DNA from: Ulota crispa
Lineage: Eukaryota; Streptophyta; Bryopsida; Orthotrichales; Orthotrichaceae
NCBI GenBank assembly: GCA_963920765.1
Contig: OY987249.1
Coordinates: forward strand, 2,451,230 to 2,515,229
Length of the DNA: 64,000 nt
Direction: 5' to 3'
Part shown: in pieces, positions 44,872 to 57,820 of the stretch
Layout of the letters: each line of letters opens with the position of its first letter
How positions within the stretch are numbered: the first letter of the stretch is position 1
Program-made: the position numbers and the translations under genes
The notes under the pieces: generated by a model
Told to the model about the DNA's origin: nothing
The model's input: the letters and a program-made list of their open reading frames with translations, nothing else
Database searches by the model: none

Positions 44872-47800
44872 ATGCATCGAGTGGGCAGCACTGGTAACAC
44901 CGCCAATTCCACTCGTCCTCGCAAAGAGCGGCGTATTACCTATGTTCTTCGGGACTCTAATGACTCTAAGGTACTCAGCTTTTGACGAGGTTACTGCTCG
45001 ACTTCCACAAACTTGAATTGGAGAGGTGTACTAATATGTTAAAATTTATTGGACGTTTGGATTGTGTAGCGTCTTTGAGCCATTCTTGCAAAACATTGCT
45101 TTTGCAGCCTATCAGTTGTCTTGGAGATACTAATATTTGAGACAATTACTTTTTGTGTTGAATAATTTGTGCCCGTGGAGTTTTGTAAATTTCTTACATT
45201 TATCCTTGTTATTTGGTTTGTAGCATTGTTCGGGGATCAACTGTATCACTGGTCCGAATGGTTTGAAAGGCGAACACGGGGAGGATTACCTGTTTAGTGG
45301 TAGTCGAGACGGAACATTGAAGAGATGGGAACTTGGAGCAGGCGAGGCTGTATGTGGCGCCACGTTTGAATCGCACGTTGATTGGGTATTCACTAATGCC
45401 ACCGTAGTTTTGAATTTCAGTCTCTTCAGGAGGATTTGTTTTTTTGAAGTGTTTCTCTTGTTTTTTGAAATATTATAAGTAATCACGAAAGTGGACTTTT
45501 GGAGATCGACCTAATGCTAGATAGCAAACAGCGTCAGTAGCGCATGAGCAGCACGGTTCCATAGAGCTCACTTATAACCTTACATGATTAAATCTGCACT
45601 CGGGAGACGAATAGTTAGCACAATTTGGTATCCATGTCATTTGGATGGCTTAGTTCCTCTCAGTGTTGAAATCATGTGGAGGAATGCCGTATAAGTTGTT
45701 TGGAATTTCTCTGCAGGTCAATGATGTGGTGGTTACTGGAGACGACACTCTTGTATCTTGCTCGTCTGACACTACACTGAAGGTTACTATTCTCAGCTTA
45801 ACAAGTCCATTTCCTACTCTTATAGTCTTAATTTTTTTTCAAAACGTAGTCTCCTTGTATTGTTCCCTCTCTAGGCGAGTTTTGGGCTTAATTTTGAGGC
45901 CAATCTTGGGATGCTACATACTGAGTTTCTGTGGCTTTGTACCAAGCAATCCCTCTCAGCCTTACCTTCCAGTTTGGATCATGATTGGATACAGACGTGG
46001 AAGCCGTTTTCAGATGGCGAATGTACCCGGACCTTTCGGCAGCATTCCGATTATGTCACTTCACTTGCAGCTGCTCGTCATGTAAGTCCATTAAATCGTC
46101 ATCATAGCTTTGTTTGTGATTTTTGGGCACGCATTTTTATCTGTAGGAATTGATTTCTAAGAAAGATGAACCGACTGATTTTGCTACATTTATCAGAAGG
46201 AATTTTAGATTGTCTTGTATCAACCTGAAATCAGAAGCAATTATAGTGTGCATTTTGGTTGATATTTAGTACGAGCTCAAGAGCCTGTAGGTTTTGATAC
46301 GACTGGTTTGAGGGGTTCTGAATATTACCATTGGCCTGTTGTGTGTTGAGCTTGAATCTGCTCTTACTATTGGTGATGGATCTGCAGAATAATACAGTGG
46401 CTTCTGGTGGATTGGGTCGAGAGGTTTTTATATGGGACTTGGAAGCAGCTATGGTGCCAGTTGCTAGAGCACATAATGAAGCCAACGAGGATGGCAGTTA
46501 TGAAGGTGGTTATGCCTCAGGTGAGTTTTTGCAAATTTTTGTTGAGAATAAATTTTGTAAGTGTCAAATATTGCTTGCTACATTCGATCAACCGGTTCTT
46601 TTTTTCTCTGACGACAAGGTTTTTCAGGTGATCGCGCAATCACCTCAAACAATCTTGTCACAGCTGCTCCTGCGCAAAACCCTCCACAAGGTTATGCTCC
46701 TCTGCCTGCAAAGGGGCACAAAGAGTCTGTTTATGCTCTTGCCATGAATGATGCGGGAACCATTTTGGTCTCAGGTGGCACAGAAAAGGTTAGTAATTTA
46801 TGTTTCAGTTACATTTTCCCTATATAATGCTCCATGTTTCAACTTGTTAAACATCCTGGAAGTGCCTTTTTAGTGGACATATTTGGGGTTTAATAACATA
46901 TTCACCTGTCCTGGTCTGTGTAGGCTGTCCGAGTATGGGATTCAAGAACTGGTGCTAAGCAAATGAAACTGAAAGGTCACACCGATAATGTTCGGGCTCT
47001 CCTCCTAGACTCTTCTGGCAGGTGGGTATAAGAAATAGGTGCTTTTATTCTCTGACGTTATCCTAGTACAGGTGGCTATACAATTCTAATCTCTAATATG
47101 ATGTCTGTACAACATACTCAATTCTTGTCTTTGTTCGCCCATGTGCAGACATTGCTTGTCAGGATCTTCGGACTCCATGATACGGTTAGTTTTATTGTCA
47201 TCTGTCGTCCATTGTTGATTCTATATGTCCACTTTACCTAGAGGACTATGCAAAGTATATTTATATGTGCTTTTGTATGATTGAAGTATATGATAGCCTG
47301 TAGATAATGTGAGATCCACTGTGTATGTTATTAAATTCTTTGCATACTCACTTTTAATATTGGTCTTGAAATCTTTCGTTTATGAGGTGAAGTGGAGGAA
47401 ACTATTTGTGAACAAGAGATAGGTTGGATCGTTGAACATATGACTTGATTCTTCTTGAGAGTTTTATTCATGAGCCAGTCATAACCGGTTACTAGATTTT
47501 TGTTATGATGTCACATGTCATGACTCTTTTCTTCTTGGTTATCTAAATATTTCTCATAAACATTACTTGCAGGCTGTGGGATTTAGGACAACAACGCTGC
47601 ATTCATTCGTATGCAGTTCACACAGATTCTGTTTGGGCTCTTGCAAGCACTCCATCATTTAGTCACGTATATAGTGGCGGTCGTGATTTCTCTGTAAGTT
47701 CCTATATGGATCACTTCGATTATTTTGCAAATATCTGTTGCTTTTACATAAATTATCTTGGTTTATTGGTCGCATACATGTCTTGAGAATAGTTTTGAAA

Positions 47801-50800
47801 TGTATATTTTCAATTTTTTTTGCGTACTCCAAATACTTAATCAATACTTGTGTAATCTGCCCCAGAATTTATATGTGTTAGTTGACATTGACTTGAATGC
47901 TCGTGGATTATGTCTTGTGAATCAGGTATACCTCACGGACTTGTCTACTAGAGAAAGTACATTACTTTGCAAAGAGGAGCACCCAGTTTTGAAGCTAGCT
48001 TTGCAAGGGAATGAATGGCTTTGGGTGGCCACTACTGATTCCTCCCTGCATAAATGGCCTGCTCGTGAGCGAGCTGTCACAAAAGCTTTGCAGAGAGCAA
48101 GCTCCTTTGTTGCTGGATCGCTGCCATTTGCCCGTGCTCGAGCAAATATCGATGGCTCAGCTCCTGTAATACCTTTTTATCAACCTTATGTTTGCAAGGT
48201 TCTTCTGTTTTAAAGTTGTTTTCAGAAGTTATTCTTCTGTCTTAAGCTCTTTATTTCCTAGACTGACTCGATAATAATTGTCTCCAATTACAGGTCCCGT
48301 TGTATACTCAACCTACTTCAGTAATTCCTGGCACTGCTGGCATTGTGCAGCATGCAATCTTGAATGACAGACGTCATGTTCTAACTAAGGTTCGTTATGT
48401 CGTTTTATGCTTTTCTGCGCCACAATGACTTTATGGGTTGAAACGCAACTAGTAGAGTAGTTTTAGCTTCAGTTTGCTGAGTTCTCGTGGTCCATCTGTA
48501 GTTAAAAAAGATATCAGCGACCCCGGCATGAGTTACCATTGGAGCATTGTATAGAGAAAGTAATACGCGTTTCCAACATGTCTACAGGACGCAGCAGGTA
48601 TAGTGAAGCGTTGGGAAATTACGCGTGGAGCGGTGATTGAGGACTATGGAAAGGTATATCCCTAATCATCTGAAGTACCAACTTTTGAAGTGTTTGAATT
48701 CGTAACTGATGAGATGTTACAATGACACATGGTGTATGATTTTGAGAACTGTTTGAGAAGGTCTGAGGAAGTTATTCAAGGAATTTACACGAGGCTTATT
48801 TGTTTCTGCAGGTGAATTTTGAAGAAAAAGAGAAAGCGCTGTTTGAAATGGTGGGTACACTTTTTTACTACTTTCTTGAATGAAACAGCTTTTAAGATTT
48901 TTTGTTGATGGACATATCAATTCTTCATTATCCCTCTATGTTTATAGAATATTAGCAAGGGTGTATTTTCTACAGACACGGAAGACAGAAAACGTATTGG
49001 TTATGTATGAGTCTTAGTGGGTGACTATGGACGCTTATCGAAATATACAACTTCCCATATGAGTAGCTCTCAATTATGTCCTAGCCATTTTCAAGTTGTT
49101 GTTGATGGGACCGGTTTGTTCATAATGGGACATCTCATGGATCATACTATTTGTGACACAGGTGAGTGTGCCAGCTTGGTTTACAATGGACACAAGGTTA
49201 GGGAGCATGTCCGTGCATCTTGATACTCCTCAGTGTTTTTCGGCGGAAATGTATGCTGTCGATTTGCACGTTCCTGGTGCTTCTGAAGAACTCAAGGTAA
49301 GCTTTCGTTCATATGCTGGATGCAATTCGTGCTGTAACTGATCATTTTTTTTAAGAGTATAATAAGTCTACTTTTCTGGTACACCCGGACTTCCTTGCTT
49401 ATTGTCATCTTAGACTCTTTGAGAAGGTGTATGTTAAGGACGGTAACAACGGGCTTATCTCGCTTATCCCCATTTTGGCCGATGATTTCAATCCGGTTAT
49501 TCTTATGGGTCAACCATGTCCTCTTCTTCACATGGATTGGGGTGTCCTGTATGAGCACTAGTACGAAGTGTCTTGGTATGTGCTGTGGTGCTCTCTGGTT
49601 TAGGCTGAGCCTATTAATTACCCTTTTTCTTTACCTCCTCTGGGCATCTCTCTCTCTTCTTTGAAGGCTTTGTCCTCCTTATTTGGACTTTCTTAATGAG
49701 TTCAGGTCTCTTTTGTATAAACGTTAATTTTTCTTTTCATTTACTATTAGGAGTGGTGCATGAGGGTGCAGTTAAATATTGGCCAAGAAACCCTTCGTGG
49801 GCTTCTTGCGCATTGGCTAACTCAAAAACGAGCGAAGGCAGTTGCACCTGTTATACCAAATGGAGATATAAGTCCTACCTTGAGTTCTGGTGCTGGAGAG
49901 CATGGTTCAAGTCGCTCAAAAGCTCTAGATGACACACAACATGAGCCGACTCCGCAGCAGACACGCGTGTTGCCTTCGTTTGAATTCTCAACTCAGTCGC
50001 CTCCCTCCATCATAGCTGAAGGCTCTCAGGTAAAATGTTCGGTTTACAGAATACAATGCTTTTTGAGTTGAATCTTTTATGAACTTATGCAATTTTCAGG
50101 TTGTACGATACGATTTCAAGATACGTGGTTTGTTCTTGGTATGCACTTTCATATTCATAGATAGTAAACTAGCAAAATCGTGGTCTTCATTCAGAATGGG
50201 TGTATCCTTTAGTGCCAGTTCTCTTGTCAAACTTTTGTAGGCTTTAGCAAGAAAGGGTTTCATTTCTAACTGACAGAAGCTTGCGGATCTTATGATTTGC
50301 ACTCTTCGCTGCAGTTAGCTTTTAAGCGTACAGTTATGAAACGAAGAATGTAAGGATTAGACACAGCCTTAAGATTCTTTTGTTTTATTTTTACTCTTTT
50401 CTTGTTATTTCTTTTGACATCTGCTCACTTTGTCGTCTCCTGCAGGGCGGGCCTTGGAGGAAGAAAGCAACAGAACTTGATGGAACAGAGGACGAGAAGG
50501 AGCTGCCGTGGTGGTCTATCGATTGTGTCCTTAACGGACGACTTCCTCAGCGAGAAAATGCCAAGTATGTCTTCTGATTCCATTCTTAAATAAGATTCTT
50601 TGAGTTAGCTTAACTCGTCAATGTGATAAATTAATTCCAATGGAAATCTTTGATTTTAATGCATGTAGTCAAGATATCGAGTCATGTCAGACTCTCCACC
50701 TGATTGACCTCAGCTTAATCTACCGTGTCTATGCTGGAATTGGTCTCTTTTGTGAAGTTTATAACATGCTGTGTCTGTTCTTTATTCGTCTACCTTGACG

Positions 50801-53047
50801 TGATTTTAAAAAATAGGAGACTAAATCAAAAGATACATATAATTGCTTCTCTTTTTTTTGGCAGAAGAAAATAGGAATATTGTTATTTCTGTTTTTGATG
50901 GGGCTCACTCGTATGGTCTGTGCTGTTGAGCTCAATTGCGGCGGATGCTCTTGGAAAGCAATCCGAGGAAAATCTGACCTTGAATTTTCTATATTTGCTA
51001 TAATATTTGGAGGAATGAGTATTTTGACGTTCATTAACTCTTTTGTAGGCTCAAATCATGTGACGAAGTTGGTGCCTCACGATTTGTGAGACCTCATAGT
51101 GATAATAAAATGATGCAAACAAGACAATTTTCCTACCCAAACCCCCAAGGCTACTATTCTTCTCCTATTTTGAAGAATTGCAAAGCCGCCACATAAATTG
51201 CTACATGGGTATGGTATTTAGAAATCGTTGTATGCTCAAAGGTTACAAGATTTGAACCTTAAGCTAATTTTGTTCGGTTAAATCTACCATTTCTCTCACC
51301 TGTGTTTTAATATACAACGTTAAACTTCAAACTCAAAATTTCTTCTTAAATTGATCACAAAGTTTTGACAATCTCTTAGTGAAACTTGTTGGAGTAGGTT
51401 TGAAATGTGACACTTTTGATGTGTTGGTTTTTTGAAACCCTCTTGTTCCCAATATCGTTTTTTCATAGCAAGTCAACCTAGTCATATATTTTGCATACTT
51501 GAATTCCAATGATATCAAATTTGACTGGAGCATAGTGTAATAACCTCTTCAAGCCCCTTCTAATGTTATTTTTACATCGACCAAAACTTTCAGCGGTCAG
51601 AACACATCTATCAACCCAATGTGAGTTAATATAGTTGATGAAACCTATTCACTCTTATTTGAAGTGGCTTTTTGTTCGTAGTGAATTTGGTTATTTTTGC
51701 AAAATCTAACCGTACAGGCTTGGGTAATGGCAATATTGTGGACACAACGATCAATCCATGACGTTTGAAATTATTTCTGGTTTCAGCATCTTTGAAGGGT
51801 TTAATTCTTGTTCTTATTGCTTGTTAGTAATTCGAGCTTTTGTGTGATTATGTTCAGGTGTAGTTTTTATCTTCATCCATATGAAGGTCAGACTATTACT
51901 GTCCTCACACAAGGCAAGTTGAGTGCACCGCGTATCCTTCGGATACACAAAGTAAGCTTCTTTGAACCTCCCTGGTTTTATTTGTTGGATTTCTGTTTTA
52001 AATGTCTTACCAAGCGCCTTCGACCTTTGAACCAAATATGAATATGATGTTTGAAGCAGAAGTGGCTCATCTATATAGACCAAGATGAGGGGTAAACTTA
52101 TTTGAGTTCTAATTGTTAAACCATAAGGGAAATACAAGATCATCCATAAAACTGCTATGGACTGGATCATTGCATGTGTCATTCGCTCTTTTAACAGCAG
52201 GCAGATGTTTAGGGTTCATATATGTCTGACGTTCTATACCTTAGGTGCCATGGCTGCCTTACATTGCTCTGTCATTTTGACAGGTAAAGAATTATGTATT
52301 AGAAAAGTTAATATTAGAGAGGCCGCTTGACGAGCCGGGCCCAGACCCCAATGCTTCAGCTGGACAACCAGGCAGCCAACAAGCCGGAGGAAATGGCGTT
52401 GGGAAAGGAGCTGTTGCGTTCAGGCCTGGCTCAAGGGGTTGGCCGCAAGGCACTAAGCCAGTTGTGGAAATTTTGTGCAATGATCAGGTGAATATTTTTT
52501 TCTCCAGTAATTCTCGTAGTGGTAGAGTATGAATTGTTTGAAGGGAGATTGTAGACTGTCTCGGTTATATACTACACTGAATATTGCGTTTAGGTTGCCC
52601 CACACTAATTTCTTACCATTTTACACTATGTAAATATTTACTACTGCTACATTAATTTTCATCAAAAATTACTGCAACAAACAATATTGGAAGGACACGG
52701 CAACAACAACAAAGCTATAGAGAAACAAACTGTAGGCATCCAAGTAGTAAACCATGTGAAATTCAAGTCTTTAGAGAGTTGCATGTGCCTCCAAGTGGCC
52801 AAATGATGAGTCATGAAGGCAACCTAAATGCAATGTTCAGTGTACTGAATTGAGGCAGTGATATCCCATGGGATTTTTATGTTGTGCCATGTGTTACTCT
52901 TGTTTTTCTCGCACTAAAGGTTATGCTTTTATTTCTGCTCTGTTTCAGGTGCTGCCACCTGATATGAGTTTGGCGACTGTGAGGGCGTATGTTTGGAAGA
53001 AACCAGAGGACCTATACCTTCACTACCGCACTGTATCCAGCCGTTAG
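44872..53047 (+). CDS. WDR48: WDR48/UAF1 homologue, WD40 deubiquitinase cofactor
   Basis: Nineteen exons: 44872-44970, 45224-45385, 45717-45782, 45995-46081, 46388-46520, 46628-46788, 46924-47021, 47149-47184, 47573-47693, 47926-48165, 48294-48389, 48588-48653, 48812-48850, 49162-49296, 49772-50029, 50446-50564, 51858-51951, 52284-52487 and 52949-53047. They encode 770 residues in continuous frame. The WD40 propeller occupies about 30-340 ([52 protein letters not shown]). After a conserved middle come the DUF3337/SUMO-like C-terminal domains ([35 protein letters not shown]). In animals the family activates USP1/12/46 deubiquitinases; the Arabidopsis homologue, from memory LRS1, affects lateral roots. 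The ATG at 44872 opens the conserved [20 protein letters not shown] stretch. Intron 18 contains a MITE. Confidence 0.95.
52573..52844. mobile_element. MITE in WDR48 intron 18, CACTGAATATTGC family
   Basis: A 272-bp element with inverted ends TACACTGAATATTGCGTTTA and (complement) TACACTGAACATTGCATTTA of about 27 bp. TA can be read as the target duplication. It is a single-half relative of the paired copies at 32976-33523 and 56713-57336. Confidence 0.88.
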
Positions 53048-53786
53048 TTTCATTCTTTGTAAAGATGACGATGACTATTTTAGTTGCTCATGTTGCGAAT
53101 GCCCTAGACTTCTTCCTGGGCAATCAACTGGTCGTTCCATGGTCTTGCTATGTTGGCCCGGTGCAAAACTATTGACATGCTGTTATTGGGATGCCAATAG
53201 ATACCAAACTTGGTGGCTTTAGATTTTGAAGGAGTGACCGCTATTATGTAAATAGCCAATTATTTGCGTCTGAAAAAGGATCCCCCTATCAAACACACTT
53301 CTCGTTTGCAATTGTTGCTCGACACTCATGTCGGTCAATCCCTGGTGACATTCTTAAGCAGGATCTCTTGGTTTAATTTAGACAACATTTGTTCAGCGTG
53401 TCCATGCAGTTGCTAAACTTTCGTACAAGGATTGATGATGGTTTGCCCATTCTTGTGCCTCTCAAAACCAGCTAAAATGTAACTCCATTAAGTCCTTTCG
53501 TTTTTTGAGATGTTTATGGGCTTGTCCTTTGTCTTTTGATTCTGTATTGAATTGACTTTTTTTGATGAGTAGTTCTTGTTCATGTTTATGGATGCTGAAG
53601 GGAATTGACATATGCACACCCGGGGTTTGTTATATGTACACCCAGTGGGGACGGTGAATTATAGATATTTACCATCAACAACTTGAATTTGGAGAACTGG
53701 AATTCACATTTGAATTTAGAGACCTTGATCTAGTCTAAGTGTGAAGGAGGATACAATTGAATAATGCGTAGTGGAAGTGGGCATAT
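53048..53786 (+). other. WDR48 3' UTR and spacer
   Basis: This is probable 3' UTR to about 53600, with no textbook AATAAA found. After that come AT-rich sequence and the first repeat elements. Confidence 0.45.
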
Positions 53787-54000
53787 GGGGAATGCTATTT
53801 CATGAGCTGGGTTTTGTGAGCCGTGAGCCATGAGCTGAGATAATTGTGTACATGGGACTCTATAATTGTGCATTTTAAACTATTATTTCTTGAAAATTTT
53901 GCTATTTTTTTAGTTATTCCATTGGTTCTTAGTTGAGAAATTGTTCTTGCTCACAGAATCTTGAATTCTTGCTCATGGCTCACCATCTTACGCTCACCAA
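53787..54000 (+). mobile_element. Short copy of the GGGGAATGCTATTTCATGAGC family
   Basis: The left end and right third match the long copy at 17644-18574, but about 700 bp of the interior is absent. It runs directly into the next element at 54004. Confidence 0.65.
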
Positions 54001-54003
54001 ATA

Positions 54004-54239
54004 CAGTAGAACTCCTCTAAACTAATACGATTGGTATTCCAAGAACTAGATTAGTTTAAGTTATTAATTAATTTTGTGGAAGTGTAAGTAAAATCACCTT
54101 GCGATTAGTGCCAAGATAGCACCAAGAAGCATTACTACTATTGCACTAATTGCTTTGGTTTATGACTGATGTATGGTTTGACATTGAGATTTTTGTTATA
54201 CATTAGTTTACAGGATATTGTCTTACAGGAGTTCTACTG
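54004..54239. mobile_element. Emigrant/pogo-like MITE (236 bp)
   Basis: Ends are CAGTAGAACTCCTCTAAAC and (complement) CAGTAGAACTCCTGTAAGAC, flanked by TA at 54002-54003 and 54240-54241. They resemble the CAGTAAAACCTCTATAAATT ends known for Emigrant. Confidence 0.88.
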
Positions 54240-56712
54240 TAACATCGATGGTCTATACTATCGGAAATTATAGTTGGAAAAGCTTGAAAGCCTAAGCTTG
54301 GTCCCACGAAGCCTTTGTATAGCATCATACTCTTACTTTGTCCAATTATGAACTTCAAAGAACTATCCTTCCTTTAAAGTGAAATGAAATTATTATCCCC
54401 TCAACGCATAGGCGGCAAAAATTTAGTCATTTTTTAATGTGTTTAGAGATACCTTGGGTTTTGACGGGTTAAAATGAAATTTCGAAAGAACAGTAACAAT
54501 CAACAAATTTTAAAAATAAGTTACTGGCTACTCAAATGATGAAAGAAAAAAGAGAGGAAAAAAGAAAGAGGAAGGAAGAAGTAAAGGGAAGGAATGAAGA
54601 AAGAGACCACATCCAATTGTTGAGATTTCAATTGCATCCTACAATGTTGATTATTCAAAAGAATATTATAATTAAAATGAGTGTATATTTAGGTGAAATT
54701 TGAAAATTGTTTTGAGCAACAAAGAAGTCATTAATTCTTGATGGACCCAATTGTCAAAGCTAAGGCCATGTCAAAACTTATTGATTGAGTATTAAAGTAT
54801 TTTTTAAAATTTTGGCATTGACTCCCAATAAGAAAGTTCTTTGGGTTGGTTTTAGAAATCCAACCAATAAAACTTGACAATAATGTGACTATTCAGACTA
54901 CTTGGGCTCCAAAGACCTTAGCTACTCTTGTAAACAACCTTTATATGGTGAACCTTATAAGCACAAAGAAAATACACATGTAGAACAACCATCCTCTACA
55001 AGAAGTGACACCTAATCCCACATTGGAGCCATCCTTCACCTTAGTAATAAACCACTCATCACATGCCATCTTCAATGGTCAAAACTGTGGCAAACTTTAG
55101 AAAAATTCTACCTAAAAATTTACATAACTACACTAGACATAAATATTCAAGAATTGTGTTTGAATTATAAGCTCATTTATTAGTGCTTTTAGCAAGTTGA
55201 AATGCCTATAAAAACCTAAGATCACTAATCATCAATGTTCACAAAGGTAACTAAATTTTATCAAATTTGATTAGAAAAAAGTTGGTGTTTTAAAAAAGAA
55301 ATTAAAGACTTTTAGGATAAAACCAAAATGTTGCAACATTTAGCAATGATTTTTTATCAACTTGATCTAATTAGGAAACACTAGTCATCACTATGTTGTT
55401 ACCACCATTGTTTCAAGAGGGTTTGATCTTTGCTAATTAAAAAAACTGAGATTTGTCATTTGATTTTCCACATACATGCATCAAATATTGTCTATATGTC
55501 TATCTATACTAATAATAGGCTTGGTTTCATTAGCTGGGTAGTCAAGTGTTTGTAATAGAATAAAATCTCTATTAGTTGGGTAGTTGGGTGTTGTTCCAAG
55601 AAGATTAAATGGCGGTTATGTGGCGATTGTTCTTATTTCTATGGTTGTGTGGCGGTTATGGTCATCCTTGGGGATGGAGTATACACAAGAATAGGGGGTG
55701 GACGCTTAGGTAGGCATAGTACAAGTAAGCTCATTATAACAAAAAGGAGAAAAAGCTTGAAGAAGATGATTATGAGGAAACTCATGTTAATATTTTTGCA
55801 AGGACCCCCTCCCGAGATAACCCTCCGCCGGAATAGCGGGTACAAGGGTCCATTAGTATATTGTAATTAGACAATTTTGAAATACTTCACCACTTTTTAA
55901 TGCATGATTTCGAATTCCAACTCATTTTTATTTTTACTAGGTAATTTCGAATTCCTACCAATTTTTAGTTTTTTTTCTTTTTTTCCACTCCAACCGTTTT
56001 TTTATTTTTCCTATTTCAACCAACTCATTTTGTATTGATAGTGGTACTCTCTAATCATTACTTTACAGGGCACACTTTTATTTTGTACAAACAAGAGTCG
56101 GGCCTTGTTGTTAGTATTCCTCCACAATTACTGACTGGGTACTCGAGCAGGTACGTCAAAATTAAGAAGAATTAAAAGGACATCAATTCATAACACACGT
56201 ACCACACTACCACGGGTTTAAGTGATGTCATCTCAATCACCTTTTAGCTACTTTTACTCTTACATTAATTTAAAAAATATCCACTTTGCATAACGTCATG
56301 TAGTCTAAAGCAGGGTTTTTTTTTCATTTTTTAAGAAGTGCGAAAGTGGCGATTTAAAATGTTATAGTGGTGCTCCAAATTTCAACATTCATCCACATAA
56401 TGGATAGAAAATATCACATTAGCATATAATATATGTTTATAATTTGGTTTTCATCCACAATTTGGCAATTTCATCCAAGTTTTATTAAAATATTGAAGTT
56501 TTTTGACGATTTTATCCAAATAATCATGTTTTTTTTTCTTCTATAGGCTTGGTGCCAATCAAAAATATTTGGTGCTATTTTGCTCCAAATTGCCAAAAAA
56601 AAAACATTGGTCTTAAAGTATGGGGCCCAATGAGTGGGAAAGTCTTAAAAAAACTACAAAAAATCAGTCAAAATGAAATGTCAAAACAATCAGTTGAAAT
56701 CTGAATCAACTA
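54240..56712. other. Gene-free stretch with one possible inverted-end element
   Basis: No coding exon is seen. At 55505-55860 the left end CTATACTAATAATAGGC and right-end complement AATATACTAATGGACC form a short inverted match around a locally GC-rich right part (CCGCCGGAATAGCGGG). This may be a small transposon, but the boundaries are uncertain. Confidence 0.35.
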
Positions 56713-57336
56713 TACTGAATATTGCGTTCAGGTTGCCCCTCACTAATTTCTTGACACTTTCGCACTATATAAATACTTACTGGGGCTGCACTAAATTCAT
56801 CAAAAATTGTTGCAACAAATAGATTTTAAATGGGATGAGAACAACAATGAAGTTGAGAAAAGACAAATTAGTAGCTTTCAAGTCATAAACCATGTGAAAT
56901 CTAAATATTTAGAAAGTTACATGCACCTCCAAGTGGTCAAGTGATGAGTCATGAGGTAATTTATTGGGGTAACGCAACGTAATTGTTAAGGCAACCTAAA
57001 TGCAATATTTAATGTACATCAAATAGTGCATTTAGGTTGCCTAAGAATTAGGTTGCCTTACCTTAGCAAAATTACCTTAGAATTCACCTTGATCCACCTG
57101 GAGTTGGAGGCCCATGCAACTTTCTTTATGTTATATTAATTTCTAGTTATGTTTAAAGTTCCAACTTCCCTTCTCCTTGGCTTTGGCTCTTATAGTTGGG
57201 CCCAACCTTTGCTTGCTTCCTTCATTTTTTGTCACAATAATTAATGACAAAAGTTACTATAGTTTTGGTAAATATTTAAATAGTGTGGAATGTCAAGAAA
57301 TTAGTATGGGACAACCTAAATGTTCTATTTGGTGTA
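56713..57336. mobile_element. Composite inverted pair, CACTGAATRTTGC family (second locus)
   Basis: The left half begins ACTGAATATTGCGTTCAGG and the right half, inverted, ends near GACAACCTAAATGTTC. The halves meet near 57000 around GGCAACCTAAATGCAATA and its inverse. The right half is more diverged. Confidence 0.7.
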
Positions 57337-57505
57337 GATAAGAACTTGGTTGAATTTTTGGAAAACTTCTAATCATAATATATGTATATTAGCAATATCA
57401 TGTGTATACACTAAAAAAATCAGTTGAAAATGAAAAATATAAGAATTTTACCAAAAAAGCTCAAAATCTCCCCAAAACATTGGTGCGCACAATCTCTATG
57501 AGTTA

Positions 57506-57820
57506 AGGTAGGAGCACCCATAAACGTCAAACTAAGGGTTTTGAACATGATGACTATTAATAAACAACTAGCAAATTATAAGATCCCATTAGGAATAGAA
57601 AAAAAATGAGTTTGCACTTTTGAATGTATTATTTGGATACTGTGAGCATAAATTGTGAATTTTTAAAGAGCAGATTGCCATTGCACCCATAATCACTTTT
57701 AAGATTTCATGTTCACATGTTGTACATCCTTGTCATTACATCTATTCATATCCACAAATTTTCCAAAATTTCAGAGGTTGACGGTTATGGGGACATTGAT
57801 GCTTATGGGTGTTCCTACCT
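57506..57820 (+). mobile_element. TA-flanked MITE, AGGTAGGAGCACCC family (315 bp)
   Basis: Ends are AGGTAGGAGCACCCATAAAC and (complement) AGGTAGGAACACCCATAAGC, with TA at 57504-57505 and 57821-57822. It is collinear with 24254-24571. Confidence 0.9.

Noticed and set aside
55505-55860. A confident Helitron call
   Set aside because: The left end fits loosely, but no CTRR 3' end with a preceding hairpin could be placed.
55639-55870. Hydrophobic open frames near a GC-rich block
   Set aside because: Short opposing frames over the same bases with no start context or splice support. The hydrophobic run reflects AT-rich DNA.
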